Shown: positions 1 through 11,446 of the stretch, piece by piece
How the letters are laid out: each line of letters starts with the position of its first letter
Numbering within the stretch: position 1 is the first letter of the stretch
NCBI GenBank assembly: GCA_013423385.1
Contig: BLZA01000019.1
Span: forward strand, 1,178,001 to 1,242,000
Source: Naganishia liquefaciens
Lineage: Eukaryota > Basidiomycota > Tremellomycetes > Filobasidiales > Filobasidiaceae
Direction: 5' to 3'
Length of the DNA stretch: 64,000 nt
Position numbers and translations under genes: made by a program
Notes under the pieces: generated by a model
The model's database searches: none
What the model saw: the letters and a program-made list of their open reading frames with translations, nothing else
Told to the model about the DNA's origin: nothing

Positions 1-393
1 CTATCCCCATGATCGCCAGGGGCCATGGCTTCGCTCTGACGATTTGTCACATGCCCTACGACCCATCCCATCGCCCCCGATCCCCGTGCCCCGTTTTCCC
101 CCCTCGACCGATCTCGGCCGTTTCAAGAGAGCGCTTTCGGGGACAGGAAGAGCTGGAATCATCGTGCCAGCGCATGACGGGCAGAATGTGCGGGGAAGGG
201 CAAGGCGAGGAGGGCTTCCATCGTTGGGGGTAAATGATTGATGGACCATGCTCGTGTCTCGGATGCAGTTACGCGGCTCGGTCGATTGCGCTCATGATCA
301 TCCCGGGTCGTCTTGCTTCAATTCTTGATTCAGCACAGGCCTTTGCTTTGTTCTAAAGGAACCCGTCAGCCTCGGCGCATACCCTACCATACG

Positions 394-1850
394 ATGGAAA
401 AGTATAGCAAATGGAGAGTGAGCACCTCACATCGTCGTCATACACTCCTTGAGCTTATCCTGTATCGTAGGACCCCGGAACAGGCATCCAGCCGTTTCTT
501 CCGCCCGTACCGGCAACCTCGGAATCCCCCTTGCTTGTTCTTTACAAGGCCGTCGCGGGCTTCGCATCGATAAGCCGATGCGCCGTCTTGCTGGTCGTGG
601 CTTTGGTGTATGCAGTGCTGGTGGATATCCCGGAACGCGTCTTGGTGCGTTGTTTTTCGGGTATTGGTATGGTGGTGAAGCTGATCATATCGTAGGGTCC
701 TGCATTGTCGAGACGGATCACGCGTATCCCGTCGGCGGCGTTATGTCGGCTTGCGCTGTTCTTGATGGGGTATTGGTGGATAGGGACAGAAGTCGCTCAG
801 GTTAAACGAGTGTACGTGCGGTATCTGTTGCAGCGATGGGTGATCTTGACTTTGCTCCTCACGTTAGGCGCGAAAAGATTCCTGTCAAGGTAGAGGTGAA
901 AGCCGGAGATTTGATCGTCGCGAATTGGACAGGGTATATCGAGGTTCTTTACCTGGCTTTCCGGTTTGTTGTAGCATATTGCGTCGAGATGACAGTCCTG
1001 ACGCCCAACATAACAGATACCAACCGACCTTTCTTCTTCCGATCCACGAAGAAGCTCCAGCCTCAACCGCGGACACATCCGAATCCATAACCACCCACAC
1101 CAAATTCCTCGGCTACAAGCCCGTTCGCCTGTCGACCCTTCTCTCATTGACAGCTCACACGCCCACAACATTCCGAACACGGCTTGCCGGGACGATTACA
1201 TACCCGTCCATCGCACACGCGCGGTCGAGTCTGCCGGGTGCGCCGCTCGTCGTCTTTCCAGAGGGAACGACATCGAATGCGCGTGGGCTGTTAAAGTTTT
1301 CAAAGGGGTGTTTGGCGGACGTCAAGGTGCCGGTCATTACGTACAATGTCTGGATCATGTTCTTCAAGTAGGTCATCCTCTCTTTTGCCTTTCCCGCTCA
1401 CCTGACACTCAAATACGTGAAACACAAAGACATCCACCACCGACGGTATATACCCCGACATCAACACACACTGTCCCCACACCCCGATTCAACCCTTTCC
1501 CACACATGTTCACCACCCAATGCGCCTCCCTCCTCCCGCGAAACCTCACCTGTCGAATTCTCCACCCTTCCAACTCTCCCTCCAGCGGATCCTTCCTCCC
1601 GTCCGAAACCCTCAACCTCAACTCCCTCACCGGAAACGACACACACGAAAACGTTCTCGGGGGCTGTTGTGGAGTGCTGATGTGTCAGCTGGGAAGGTTC
1701 AAGCATGTCGGGCTAGGGTGGGAGGATAAAGAGGCGTTTTTGAAATTTTTCAAGAGTCGGAAGGGAGCGGGATCGGGGACGAGTGGGGGGCGGGCGATGG
1801 GTGGGGAGGGGAGGAGGGGTGGGCCCGGGAAGGCGAGGACTGGGCGTTAG
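394..1850 (+). CDS. LOA1: LOA1/VPS66-like lysophospholipid acyltransferase (PlsC fold), multi-exon
   Basis: Predicted lysophosphatidic acid acyltransferase of the ER or lipid droplet, which adds an acyl chain from acyl-CoA to lysophospholipid. The first exon (394-417) encodes MEKYSKWR; a 53-nt intron leads to exon 2 at 471, reading DPGTGIQPFLPPVP, the N-terminal signature I associate with LOA1. Hydrophobic stretches follow (VLLVVALVYAVLV; a later exon ends in GYWWIGTEVAQVKR). The acyltransferase core reads KAGDLIVANWTGYIEVLYLAFR, then a short intron, then YQPTFLLPI; the glycine-proline substrate motif is FPEGTTSNARGLLKFS near 1258-1305. The final exon, from about 1437, carries GWEDKEAFLKFF and ends in a Gly/Arg-rich tail with TAG at 1848-1850. 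At least five exons are needed; the exact borders of the exons around 630-690 and 800-870 are uncertain. Identity rests on the PlsC motif plus the LOA1 N-terminus. Confidence 0.8.
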
Positions 1851-3436
1851 GGTACGTTTGGGCTCTGTGGGTGCCGCGGAAGGGGAAGCAGGCTTGCCGA
1901 TAGGACGTCTGCGGGTTACGAGCTGCAGTGGACAAGGAAGGACAAGGCGAGAATCGCTCAACGATTGTATACCTGCTCTCGGCACCATCACCAGTTTTCG
2001 ATATCAATCACATTTGCATATTATAAACTCTGACTATACAAGGCGCGAGTGCCTATGGCTATACCAAGGACCGGGGCGAAATGAAGACACAGCAAAGTCG
2101 AAAGAACAAAAGCAGCGACTCATTCAGACAAGACCATGAAGAAGGAAACAGCGACCGTCAGTCAAGGTTTTCATCAACCGCATCGAGGAGGCTAGTTCCT
2201 GTACGGATGCGCAACATCTCGAGCCCGTTCCCCCTAACGAATAGGACCGCATCCTTGCGCGTTTACCATGTCTCGGTAGGAGCAGCAACATGGCATAACT
2301 CTGCCATAACTCCCTCTAAGAAATGGCGAACACAGCTTGATCTCTTGCCTGAACGTCAAGTCGAAACACTTAACTCGAGCATTTGTAGCATATCATGCCG
2401 GGAAAGGCGAATAATTCGTACTCTTTATTACCGATGCATTCTCGTGCATGAACGAAATGTCGGCTGCCTTTTTCTCATTCGATAAATGAATGTGCGCTGA
2501 CGCATTGAAAGGCGGTATTCACCGCTTACCCTTTAAACGGCCAGCGTTCGGATATATCGCGCACTGAGAAGTGCATAGAGTTAGATGTACAGTCAGACTG
2601 AAGGCGACCAAGGAGAATGGCTGAGGGAGCTCTCAGCCCGAACTTGATCAGCAGACCGGCATCGAAGACTCGACTTTGGTCAGCAGTCTCAGCACAGATG
2701 CAGAATTTGTATCTGCTCCTAGCGCGCCCGTGGTGTGGCTTGCTTGACCGCAGGGGTTTCTACCTGAAACGCGGAACCTTCTAGTGACTAACCCCTTTCC
2801 GTCAGTCGAGTTAGTTGCGAGTCTGATTGATTTTGAGGCAGGGCACGCTGAGGAATGGGCCTTAGCTGAGCCTCGAGCTACCGAGACCGGAACTCTGGCA
2901 CGTCCAGGGTTTGCCTTGTCACCCGGATTTTTAGTTCGAAAGAATGGCTGGCTGGCTCAGCTGTTGATGCGATGTCAACCGGTAAGCGCCGTATAGCGGA
3001 TCGATGGGTGCAAGCTCTCAGCCCGGCTCCGCTCTTTAGAGCGGCTCTCAGTAATTAATATCCTACTTGGTCGTTATGTGTATACGAATTTGCACCGTGA
3101 GTACACCAAGTCATCTTAATCCTCTACTCGGGCACTCATCTCATTGCACTTGTTTGTTGGCGTTGTGTGTTGTCACTAGCTCAACATACAGGCTTGACAT
3201 CGTCTCCTGGCGCGTAACTCGAGATGCTGCTCGAGTTTATCCATCATGGATTGTGTCTCCGAGCCTAATCCTGTGGTTGGCTCGATCAATGCTAGAAATA
3301 CACTCCTACAAAGTAGCCAACTTGGAGATTGCTCAAAAGTCCCCGTTGTATGAACACTGGCAGAATTCACATTGGCCGCAAGAATTTGAGCTCGGAGATC
3401 CATAACTAGCTTTCGGAAAGACTTGGTATCCGCGAA
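1851..3436. other. Intergenic stretch, nothing recognised
   Basis: About 1.6 kb between the LOA1-like gene and kinase A. Open frames here (for example 2081-2485 and 3067-3405, +) have no recognisable domain, no codon pattern like the neighbours and no splice continuation. The short phrase CTCTCAGCCCG occurs twice (about 2630 and 3015), which I take as chance or a relic. The region presumably holds the 3' end of LOA1 and the promoter of kinase A. Confidence 0.5.
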
Positions 3437-5373
3437 ATGCCTTACGCGTCTGCCTATACCCAAGGCCTGGCAGAGCTATGCCGACCCGTAGAGCTTATCG
3501 GTAAGGGATCTTTTGGAAGTGTCGAAAAAGTCGTTTTCAAGGATAACAAGGTATGCCGTATCGGCTCGCTCAACTGTCGCATATCCCGTCAACACCTCTC
3601 CCAAAACAGACTTACGCCCTCAAGACTATTCATTGTCATTCTCCGAGAACGCAAGAGCTTGCGAAGGGTGAAGTGTAAGCTTTGGCTTTTCAATCTCGAT
3701 TCTGTGACATCTGTCTGACGGATTCTCTGCAGGTGCTACCATCTCCAAATCTCTCACCCAAACATCGTCAAGGTGTACAAGGTGGAAATAGACTTCACGC
3801 AAAATGTGTCATATCTGTTGATGGAGGTATGCCTGGCTTCCCCAACATTGCGTCAGTACTGATAATGCTCTAACGGCAGCACTGCAAGGGAGGAGACCTA
3901 CGAAGTATTCTCCGAGAACATCAACGAAATGGAACACGTCTTCCTGTCGAAACCGCCTGGAGCTACTTTATTCAGCTTGGCAGGGCTCTCCACTATTTGC
4001 ACACGCCCGCACCGAAAAGCGGATCGATTTTGAGAGGAGCGCTTATGCATCGGGATATCAAGCCAGATAACAGTAAGATTCCCCGGACAATCGGTCCACT
4101 CAATTTATCGCTGATCTGCTCATTCCAGTCTTGCTCGCCGACGTTCAAAAGACTGAAATCAGGCTTGCTGATCTTGGATTTATGAAACGAATTCCACCTG
4201 GAACAAAGGTCGAGGGTGAATTTATGGGAGTAAGATGGCGCTTCCTACTGGTTGAAATCTGTCAAAGCTGACGCTTCTTGCTCAGACCATCAGTCACATG
4301 GCACCCGAAGTCATCCTTCGTGAGGCGTATGACGAGAAAGCTGATCTGTGGAGCCTCGGATGTGTCGCCTACGAGATGTTGAACGGAAGACATCCCTTCC
4401 TAGGTCAAGACTACAAAAGAGTGTTGGAGACACACAGGCTCGGATCATACTTTGATCCTCCCGACTATGCCAGAGACTTCGAGCTGGCCGGTATCATCGA
4501 TGAGCTTTTGTGCAGGAATGTAAGTCAAGCTGATGACCGGTGAGAACAATGTACTCATATCTCGCCTTTGTACCCGAAGCCACGAGAGCGTCTCACCATG
4601 GATGATCTCATGAAGAAGCCTGGGTTCAAGAGCAGAATGCTAGAGCACAATTTGAAGATGTAGGGCTACTGGTTCCTTGGAGACAGACAAAACTGACCTT
4701 AGTTTCTCGCAGTCATAAGCTATCCATGGAGAGGCTGCAAGGTCAGCTAAAAGAGCAGATTGCTCAGCACAAGCAGGACATTGCTGCGCGAAATGCAACT
4801 CTACAAGATCTTCGTAGGAAGCTGGAAGAGAACGCCCTAGAGGATGTGGCACTCGCCACGAATGCGAGGCGTCTGGAGAAAATCCGCAATGGCGCAATAC
4901 TACTGGCTCGCTATCGTGCCAAGCGAACACGAAGCAGGATCGCCGGTATTCTCGAGAAAATATCAGAGATCGAGCCCGCAACAGGGTTTAACGGAGCGGG
5001 TTCTCGACGACAAGAGCAGAAGAGTCTCGCACAGCCCGCTCCATCGTCGTTGGACGTTGTCAACAACGGCTCGAGCGAGCCTAGCTTTGGTAATACCGAC
5101 TCTCCTACTTCTGAAAACGAAGTTGCATTGGGCACTCCGCATGCATTCAACGAACCTCCGCTCATGGAAGCGTTTCCATTTAACGTCGTAACCGCGATTC
5201 ATCATCATCATCCAGAAATCGATGGCGACGTGCGCATCATGGCGGATTTTCCGGTCGGAGCTACTGAAGTGGCATACACCGAGATTGGAGCAGTCAGGTC
5301 GCCCGGGTATGTTAGTGACACACCCTATAGGCCAACGCTTGCTCGGCCAAATGACATTGGAAAAATGGCTTGA
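3437..5373 (+). CDS. Serine/threonine protein kinase with C-terminal coiled coil (kinase A, NEK/ULK-like)
   Basis: Predicted cytoplasmic or nuclear protein kinase. The kinase domain starts almost at the N-terminus: glycine loop IGKGSFGSVEKV, an exon border at 3550/3610, then the ATP lysine in TYALK. Further exons give HPNIVKVY, HCKGGDLRSIL, catalytic loop MHRDIKPDN, activation-segment start LADLGF (DLG rather than DFG), HMAPEV and DLWSLGCVAYEM. After the last kinase exon (RERLTMDDLM) an intron leads to a heptad-rich coiled coil from about 4725 (MERLQGQLKEQIAQHKQDI) and a low-complexity tail ending with TGA at 5371-5373. Introns after ME|HCKGGDL, KPDN|I and G|TISHMAPE sit at the same codons and phases as in the kinase copies at 9.8 and 32.6 kb, so this is a diverged paralogue. 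Subfamily assignment is open; kinase identity is firm. Confidence 0.85.
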
Positions 5374-5943
5374 AATGAATCAGGCAAACGAGTTTCCGGA
5401 GTAAATCATCTCAAATGCTAGTTCCAGTTGTGCAGCGAAGCCTTCCATATGCGATATCATACGGTCTTGATTTCCTCAGAGTCCGCTTGTGATGTGACGT
5501 ACGATGTTGCGCTTTAGCTTTGGTATCCTTCAGCATAGACACATAGACACATAGACACATAGACACATAGACACATAGACACATAGACACATAGACATAT
5601 AGACACATAGACACATAGACACATAGACATATAGATACATAGACACATAGACACATACATATATCAACACACAGACGCATGGCGCGATTCTTGCCGGCAC
5701 ACTGGAATGATGTATTCCAGTGGATGAAGCCGGCGGGCATAGTGTGCAGACTGAGAAGACGCATTGTATCTGGCGTTTTCGGGAAACTCGAAACCTCGCA
5801 TTTTCTGGATTACGCAGACTCATTTTCAGACTTTTTAGCTCACGATTCATCACGCGTCCAGCGTCCAGCCTCTGTATCATGACAATCAATTGGGCATCCA
5901 GCATCCCGTATTCCCCATCACCTCGAGGGTACGGTACTGCGAT
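5374..5943. other. Intergenic region with minisatellite; PAP2 upstream region
   Basis: Between kinase A and the PAP2 gene. Apart from the 10-bp tandem array at 5534-5656 I see no gene. The remaining ~280 bases before the ATG at 5944 are presumably the PAP2 promoter and 5' leader. Confidence 0.5.
5534..5656. repeat. 10-bp tandem minisatellite (CATAGACACA)n
   Basis: About twelve head-to-tail copies of a decamer of the form CATAGACACA, with a few variant units (CATAGACATA, GATACATAGA) toward the right half. There are no spacers, so this is a simple tandem repeat. It lies in the 3' flank of kinase A and about 290 bases before the PAP2 start codon, so copy number may vary between strains without touching a coding region. 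Confidence 0.9.
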
Positions 5944-7223
5944 ATGTCAGGCCTCGCAGACAAGCTTCGCGCCTTCTTTCCCCGGCTCTCACACGACCAT
6001 GCCCGTGGCGGCGGAGGGTCATTCCATCATCGGTGGACCGTGACGCGCGTGCTGAGGGGATATGCAGGGGATTGGTTCTTGGTTGCTGCGCTCTGGTGAG
6101 TTCGTTTACCTGCAAATATGAAGAACCCGCTGGCTGATTACTGGCTTCCTGTCATCGTAGGGTCGTTCTGGAGATGCTGAACAGGATTGGCGGACACAAG
6201 CGGGAGTTCTCGTTGACGGATATCACGATCCAACGACCTTTTAAAGCGGAACACGTCCCGCCTACTTTGCTATTCATCATCTCGCTGGCGATCCCTCTCG
6301 CATTTGTGATCATCATCGGAGGTCTCGTCTACAAAAGTCGATGGGATGTACACAATGCGGTCCTCGGCCTGTTCATGGGATTCACCGTTACGGGCGTCGT
6401 TACTCAAGTCGTCAAGATGGGCGTTGGCAGGCCTCGACCTGATGCCATTGCGAGGTGTCAGCCGTATGAGGGTGCACACGACGCGGCGGTGTATGGGTTG
6501 TCAAACTACACAATCTGCACGCAGGAAAACGCGCACATACTGAATGATGGGTTCAAGAGTTTCCCGAGTGGGCATTCAAGCTGTGAGCATTAGTGTGCGG
6601 TCAAGCTGGGAAGGACAACTGACCCGAATGCTGTTGATCAGTGTCATTCGCGGGTATGGGTTTCTTGGCGTTCTACCTTGCTGGAAAGATGCACCTTGCA
6701 GACCTGAAGGGCCACAGGGTATGTGTGTCTTCACTTCCATGCTCGCCATTCATCATGCTCACTCTTCATCCGCTAAATGCAGACACGCGCATGGCTGGCT
6801 CTTTCGCCTTTACTCGCCAGTACCATGGTCGCTGTTTCTAGAACGGCCGATAATAGGCATCATTGGCAGGATGTGACTGTTGGATCGCTCCTCGGATTGG
6901 GTATCGGTGTGTTTGGCCGTTCCTCACATTATCGCTTGCTAATAGGATTCCGATACAGCATGGGTTGCATACCGAGCATACTTCCGTGAGTCCTCTCAGA
7001 ACATATTTTTTCCAGGAACCAACCATCCAATCTCCTTCTAGCATCCCTCGCTACCCCTCAATCCCATCTCCCGCTTGCTCCACCCCACTACGAAGACCAC
7101 GGTATCCCGCTCGAGCGACGTGACGAGGAGGAGCGCATTGCTTTGTCCGAAGAACATGGCAACGAGGATGAGGATGATGAGGACAGCGTGGACAGTGTCG
7201 TGCCGAGGGACTATGCGAGATAG
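5944..7223 (+). CDS. PAP2-family lipid phosphatase (DPP1/LPP1-like diacylglycerol pyrophosphate phosphatase)
   Basis: Integral membrane phosphatase expected to remove phosphate from phosphatidate, lysophosphatidate and diacylglycerol pyrophosphate. The three PAP2 active-site motifs are all present: [10 protein letters not shown] (KX6RP, about 6415), PSGHSS (about 6570) and [12 protein letters not shown] (SRX5HX3D, about 6838). Hydrophobic segments flank them ([52 protein letters not shown]). Exon 1 starts at ATG 5944 ([12 protein letters not shown]) and joins across an intron to [18 protein letters not shown]. The last exon (about 7042 on) encodes an acidic tail rich in E and D ending PRDYAR with TAG at 7221-7223. 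At least six exons. Whether it corresponds to DPP1 (vacuole) or LPP1 (Golgi) cannot be decided here. Confidence 0.88.
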
Positions 7224-7654
7224 CGTATCGAAGAATAAATCTATTATCGGAGGCAGGCATTTAAGCATGATTGATCGCGGATAGCTACCCTCTGAAGAGA
7301 GGACATGGAAATGTAAAAGATGAACGTTGCGTGATCGCAATGTTTACTGCCAGGCGTGGTCACGGGTATCAGCGAGCAAAGATTTGACATGTATGGCATC
7401 TTGTATGGCCCTGTAAGAGGGGTCGATCCTAAACAACATAGTCACCGGTCGAATGGAGCATACGCACGGGTATGCCAAAGTGGCTGCTGTCAGCTCGGAT
7501 CATTCCAAACTCTCGGTCCTGTCAATCAGTCATAGCGGGGTTCCACACACCTTGGAAGCGGGCGATGACGAAAGTCGCTCGACGGCTGTGATGTATGGCA
7601 AATCCGACAGTCCAGCACCACGGGACTTAGTTTCACGGCACTACCAAACGAACG
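7224..7654. other. Intergenic stretch, nothing recognised
   Basis: About 430 bases between the PAP2 stop and the outer edge of the left inverted-repeat arm. A frame open from 7453 has no recognisable domain and simply runs into the decayed eIF2B-gamma fragment. No RNA gene or repeat was seen. Confidence 0.4.
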
Positions 7655-7830
7655 TCGCTCAACCCAAGCCAAAGCTGAACCTTCCGTTCCTCCTTTGCAA
7701 CTCTAGCGCTAAGACTGAGATCTCGATGTTAGGTTACAATGTCCGGATCGGGAAGAATTGCGAGTTGGACGCAGAGTACAAGGTGGAGGCGGTAGCCGAC
7801 TTGAAGGGATAGCGGCCGGCTGCAGGAGAG
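7655..7830 (+). pseudogene. Decayed 3' fragment of the eIF2B-gamma gene in the left arm
   Basis: The stretch from about 7701 translates to AKTEISMLGYNVRIGKNCEL and on through DAEYKVEAVADLKG before a TAG. It aligns with the last exon of the intact eIF2B-gamma gene (34533-34690, minus strand: AKIENSILCNNVRIGEKAQIKDC...). It lacks a 9-nt block, has an earlier stop, and the preceding ~45 bases match the intact gene's last intron. No upstream exons of that gene are present, so this is a passenger captured when the arm was copied. It cannot encode a working subunit. Confidence 0.8.
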
Positions 7831-8892
7831 AAAAGCATATATGTTAGGCTTGCTGGCCTCGTCCCAGAGGATATGGATTATGGCAAGGATCCTTTTGTCT
7901 CGGTTGAGACTCCGCGAGAATGCAATTTGCGGGAAGGCCACTCGGCCGGTACGCTCTTGTATCGCCGCCGGAGCACGAAAAAGAAGTTGACTCTCTTTCA
8001 TCAAATGGGAGGACGTGGTATCGCCTCTGGGAGCCTTGGGTGACGTTCCACTAACGAGACCGGCGAGCCGTACACGTGATAGCGTCACCAGAACCGAAAA
8101 GCGCACCAAATTGCCATGACTTTAGCCGGCGTTTCGCGTCATGCACACAACTCGCTCCGAAACAATGTATGGCAGATCTCGGTGCTCGGCTCTCGAATGG
8201 TGATCGTGACCGTATAGCAATCTCAATCTCGTCGCACTTGCCACACGAAATCTCCAGTATCATCAATCGAGTCTCTTACAAAAACGAGAAATGACATGTC
8301 GCGCTCCAGGAGGCAGCCAATCGCGCACCAGAGAGAGAATGCGTCGCAGAGGCGAGTGTCATTCCGCGCGCATGGCTGTACTCTCTTCAGCACTACACCC
8401 GTCCTGGCCAACGTCTGAGGTCGAGCTGAGCACGGCATGAATTGATTTGGGCTCGCCTCTGTCACGGAAACTGTCCCTGTTGATACTGTCTCGCCGTAAA
8501 ATCACAAGTCTTGTCATGCGTTTACTACTTACCACATCATATTGATGCTGAGAAATGGCTACAAACGGTAGTCAGCTCGGCAGTCGAAGCGCCCGATAAA
8601 TCGGAAACAAATTCAATCCGGTCTTGATTTCTCAAATAAGATTGGCTTTTGAAGCAAGAAACAGGCAAGGAAAGCCGGGAAAAGAGGTCCTTTGGACCGC
8701 GAATATCGCTCAAATCCTGAAGAGAACCTTGCGAAGCGGTGAATGAAAGTATCACCGCTGGTCTGGAGCTGCCACATCCCTCGCCTGGCTTGTCAGGACG
8801 AATGCGATCCAAAGCCGGCATCCTGAAACGCCAGCTGGATCTTGTCGCCGGACTCAACCGGAATGAGAACGCTTCACGCTTCAAGGCTTATT

Positions 8893-8902
8893 GTCACGTG
8901 AC
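8893..8902. promoter_or_regulatory. Perfect palindrome GTCACGTGAC (E-box type) upstream of kinase B1
   Basis: A 10-bp perfect palindrome with a CACGTG core lies about 900 bases upstream of the kinase B1 ATG and is kept unchanged in the other arm (33473-33482). CACGTG is the site of bHLH factors such as Cbf1/Pho4/Tye7 types in fungi; occupancy here is inference only. Confidence 0.35.
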
Positions 8903-9793
8903 CAGGAGAGTCGTTTCAACTCGGGTGCTCCGAATGTCGACCTTTGTGTCTTTGCAAGCTCCTGAGTGCACTGGACCGCCCGATGGGCACTCCGCTGGCG
9001 ACAAAGGTCACGCGAACTTGTGGAAATTAGATCAGGCCAGCGAAAGCATCCCCATGCTGCTGTATTAGTCTAGCTAGTTGAGAAAATATCGGAACAGATG
9101 AGTGAATAGCGATGTACGCCGAACGACGATGAGTCGGACATTGATTTCCTCCACGGACACTGCTTTGAGAGCTACGCGAAGGAGGCTTTGAGTATTACCA
9201 GAAGAGTCTGTACATATCAGTATAAGTAGGCAGTATCATCCGAAGCATGCGTTATCCGCAATCCGTTCCACCGAGTTCAGTGCCGAGCGGACTGAGCTCT
9301 CGGCGATTTGTATTACGTCAGGCGGTATAGTGAACAGACAAATGTGAATCGCAAGCTCGCAACTGGTGCCGAGAAACGACCGACTCTGAGGAAAGAGGAA
9401 GCAGAGGTGGCTGGTGGCGCAAGGCTGTGCGAGCGAGGCTGGTACGGACTGGCGGGAGACGGCCGGACGATGCCTGTTGATACAATCCCTTCCTCTCTAG
9501 GACAGTGGCGATTCGAGAGAGCGCTCACATTGCAGTCACTGCTTACATATTCGTTGGAGTATACGCTCATACGTCTCGATACTCGGCAAAGCGCAGAGTC
9601 TATCTCAGCCAAGCTCTGCAGAGCACGCAGTACCACTCGTTTCACACCACACGTCCACGACCTACGCTCGTTTGTGTCCAAGAGCACACACTCTGAACTG
9701 GTAGCCGCGAGAGTACGAGACTCCCAGCACCAGACAACACCACACCACAAAGCACAATCGTTCTTGATCATCATCCGATCGACTTTCGTCAAC

Positions 9794-11446
9794 ATGGCGG
9801 ACCTACCAAGCGAAACAATTGCCAAGAGGCTCAGCGTCAAGTGGATTCGCAAGCTCGGAAAAGGTGGTTACGGGGAAGTCTTTGAGGCCGTTGACCTCTC
9901 GACCAACAAGGTGCGCTCGCACGCAAGGTGGCGTTCCCTGGCATGCAGCTGATTCTCCTCCAACCTTGTCCGCCTTAAGCATGTTGCCATCAAGGCAGTC
10001 CACCTGTCTAGCAGACCAGGATCCAGGAAAGCCGACATCCGCAAAGAAGTGTAAGCGCACGGTGGCGACTCGATTCGACCTGAAACCGATACTGACGCGA
10101 TCGGGCGTCTTCTCCTTTTCTGCTGTTCCATCAGTGATCTGCAACAAGCAGTCGGCCATCATCCCAACATTGTCCGTGTCATCAAGAAGGCATGCTGGGA
10201 CAACGATACGTACTGGATTTGCATGGAGGTGAGAGCGAGAGACCGAGAGAGCGAGGGAGAGAAGCGGTTTGGACTGGAGAAGACTGACACAGCGTGCTCC
10301 TGCTGCAGCTCTGCAAAGGCGGCGACCTTTACGACGTCATCGAAGACCATCGAATCCAGAATCAACACATCCAAGAACACAGCATCTGGAGCTGGTTCTC
10401 CCAACTGGTTCTCGGCCTTCAGGCATGCCATCAGCCGGAATCCAGGACCGGTGCAAACGCGGATACGCGCATCATCGTCCACCGTGACCTCAAGCCCGAC
10501 AACAGTGAGTCGATTTCATGTGCTTGATAGGTTGAGCGGCTAGGAAACTGAACGCCTCGGATCACAGTCTTCTTCAACGAGGATCTCACCGTTGCCAAGA
10601 TCGGAGACTTTGGCATGGCTCGAGAGCTCAAGGAGGAAGAGTGGGCGACCTCGTTCTGCGGCGTGAGTGACCAAGCCATCCTCTGTGTCGTGTCTCGTGG
10701 GCTGATCAACCGAGGTCCTTCTTTTCAGACTCTGACCCACATGGCACCCGAGATGTTGGTGGAAGGCCAAACACCGTTGTACGACGAAAGAGTCGACCTC
10801 TGGGCTTTGGGCTGCATCCTGTACCAGCTGTGCTCGCTCGAGTGAGTCATTCCCTGGATTGGCGCAAATCTCATGCGCGATGTCTGACTGTGTTTCTTTC
10901 ATCTCACCATCAGCTACGCATTCGATCATCCGGACGACAACACGCTCAAACACAAGATCCGTACCGAGCGACCAGCTCCGATCCCGGCCCATTACTCTCG
11001 TTCTCTCGCCGATCTTGTCGATGCCCTGCTTTTCGCGGATGTGAGTCCAGATCATGCGGACCTTAGCTCGAGGCATCTGGCTGACTGTCATTCTGACTGA
11101 CGACTCTTTCTCCACTCACAGGCTTCGAAGCGACCCGACCTTGATCAGCTGATTGCACACCCCGGTGTACAGCTTGGAATCGTCATGAATACGGCACGAG
11201 AATCGTAAGTGTCGCTTGTGTAGCTTCGAGGATGCATTCGAATGCGACTGTCGTCCTGACTCTACATACTGAACCAACAGAGCATCGCATATGATACGTC
11301 TCGAACAAGAGAACGAACAGCAGGCACACATCCTGAAGCAAGCCGAGACGCTGGCCAAAACACTTCAAGCTCAGCTCGCCGAGCAAACAGCAAAATATCA
11401 GGGCATGTTCACCCAAGGCAAAACTCGAATCGACGCTCTTGAGTGA
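9794..11446 (+). CDS. Serine/threonine protein kinase copy B1 (NEK/ULK-like), ending at a TGA within its coiled coil
   Basis: Copy of a coiled-coil protein kinase inside the left arm. Start ATG 9794 (MADLPSETIAKRL). Kinase elements in order: glycine loop LGKGGYGEVFEAV, intron, VAIKAV lysine, HPNIVRVIKK, LCKGGDLYDVI, catalytic loop IVHRDLKPDN, DFG in IGDFGMA, HMAPEM, DLWALGCILY, then RPDLDQLIAHPG. About nine exons; introns after ICME, KPDN and CG before TLTHMAPE match kinase A in position and phase. A coiled coil begins in the last exon (MIRLEQENEQQAHILKQAE) and is cut by TGA at 11444-11446, giving about 350 residues. The frame is open again directly after the stop, to 12793. From 9942 the sequence is the same as the other arm's copy. 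All catalytic residues are intact, so a shortened active kinase is possible; a pseudogene is also possible. Confidence 0.75.

Noticed and set aside
2081-2485. 134-codon frame downstream of LOA1
   Set aside because: No domain and no supporting splice or neighbour logic; likely chance.
5534-5656. Regular repeats that could be mistaken for a CRISPR array
   Set aside because: Units are 10 bp, head to tail, without spacers, in a eukaryotic genome; this is a minisatellite.
10540-11115. 191-codon antisense frame across kinase exons and introns (also 31260-31835)
   Set aside because: It spans well-supported sense introns and has no recognisable features; identical in both arms only because the DNA is.
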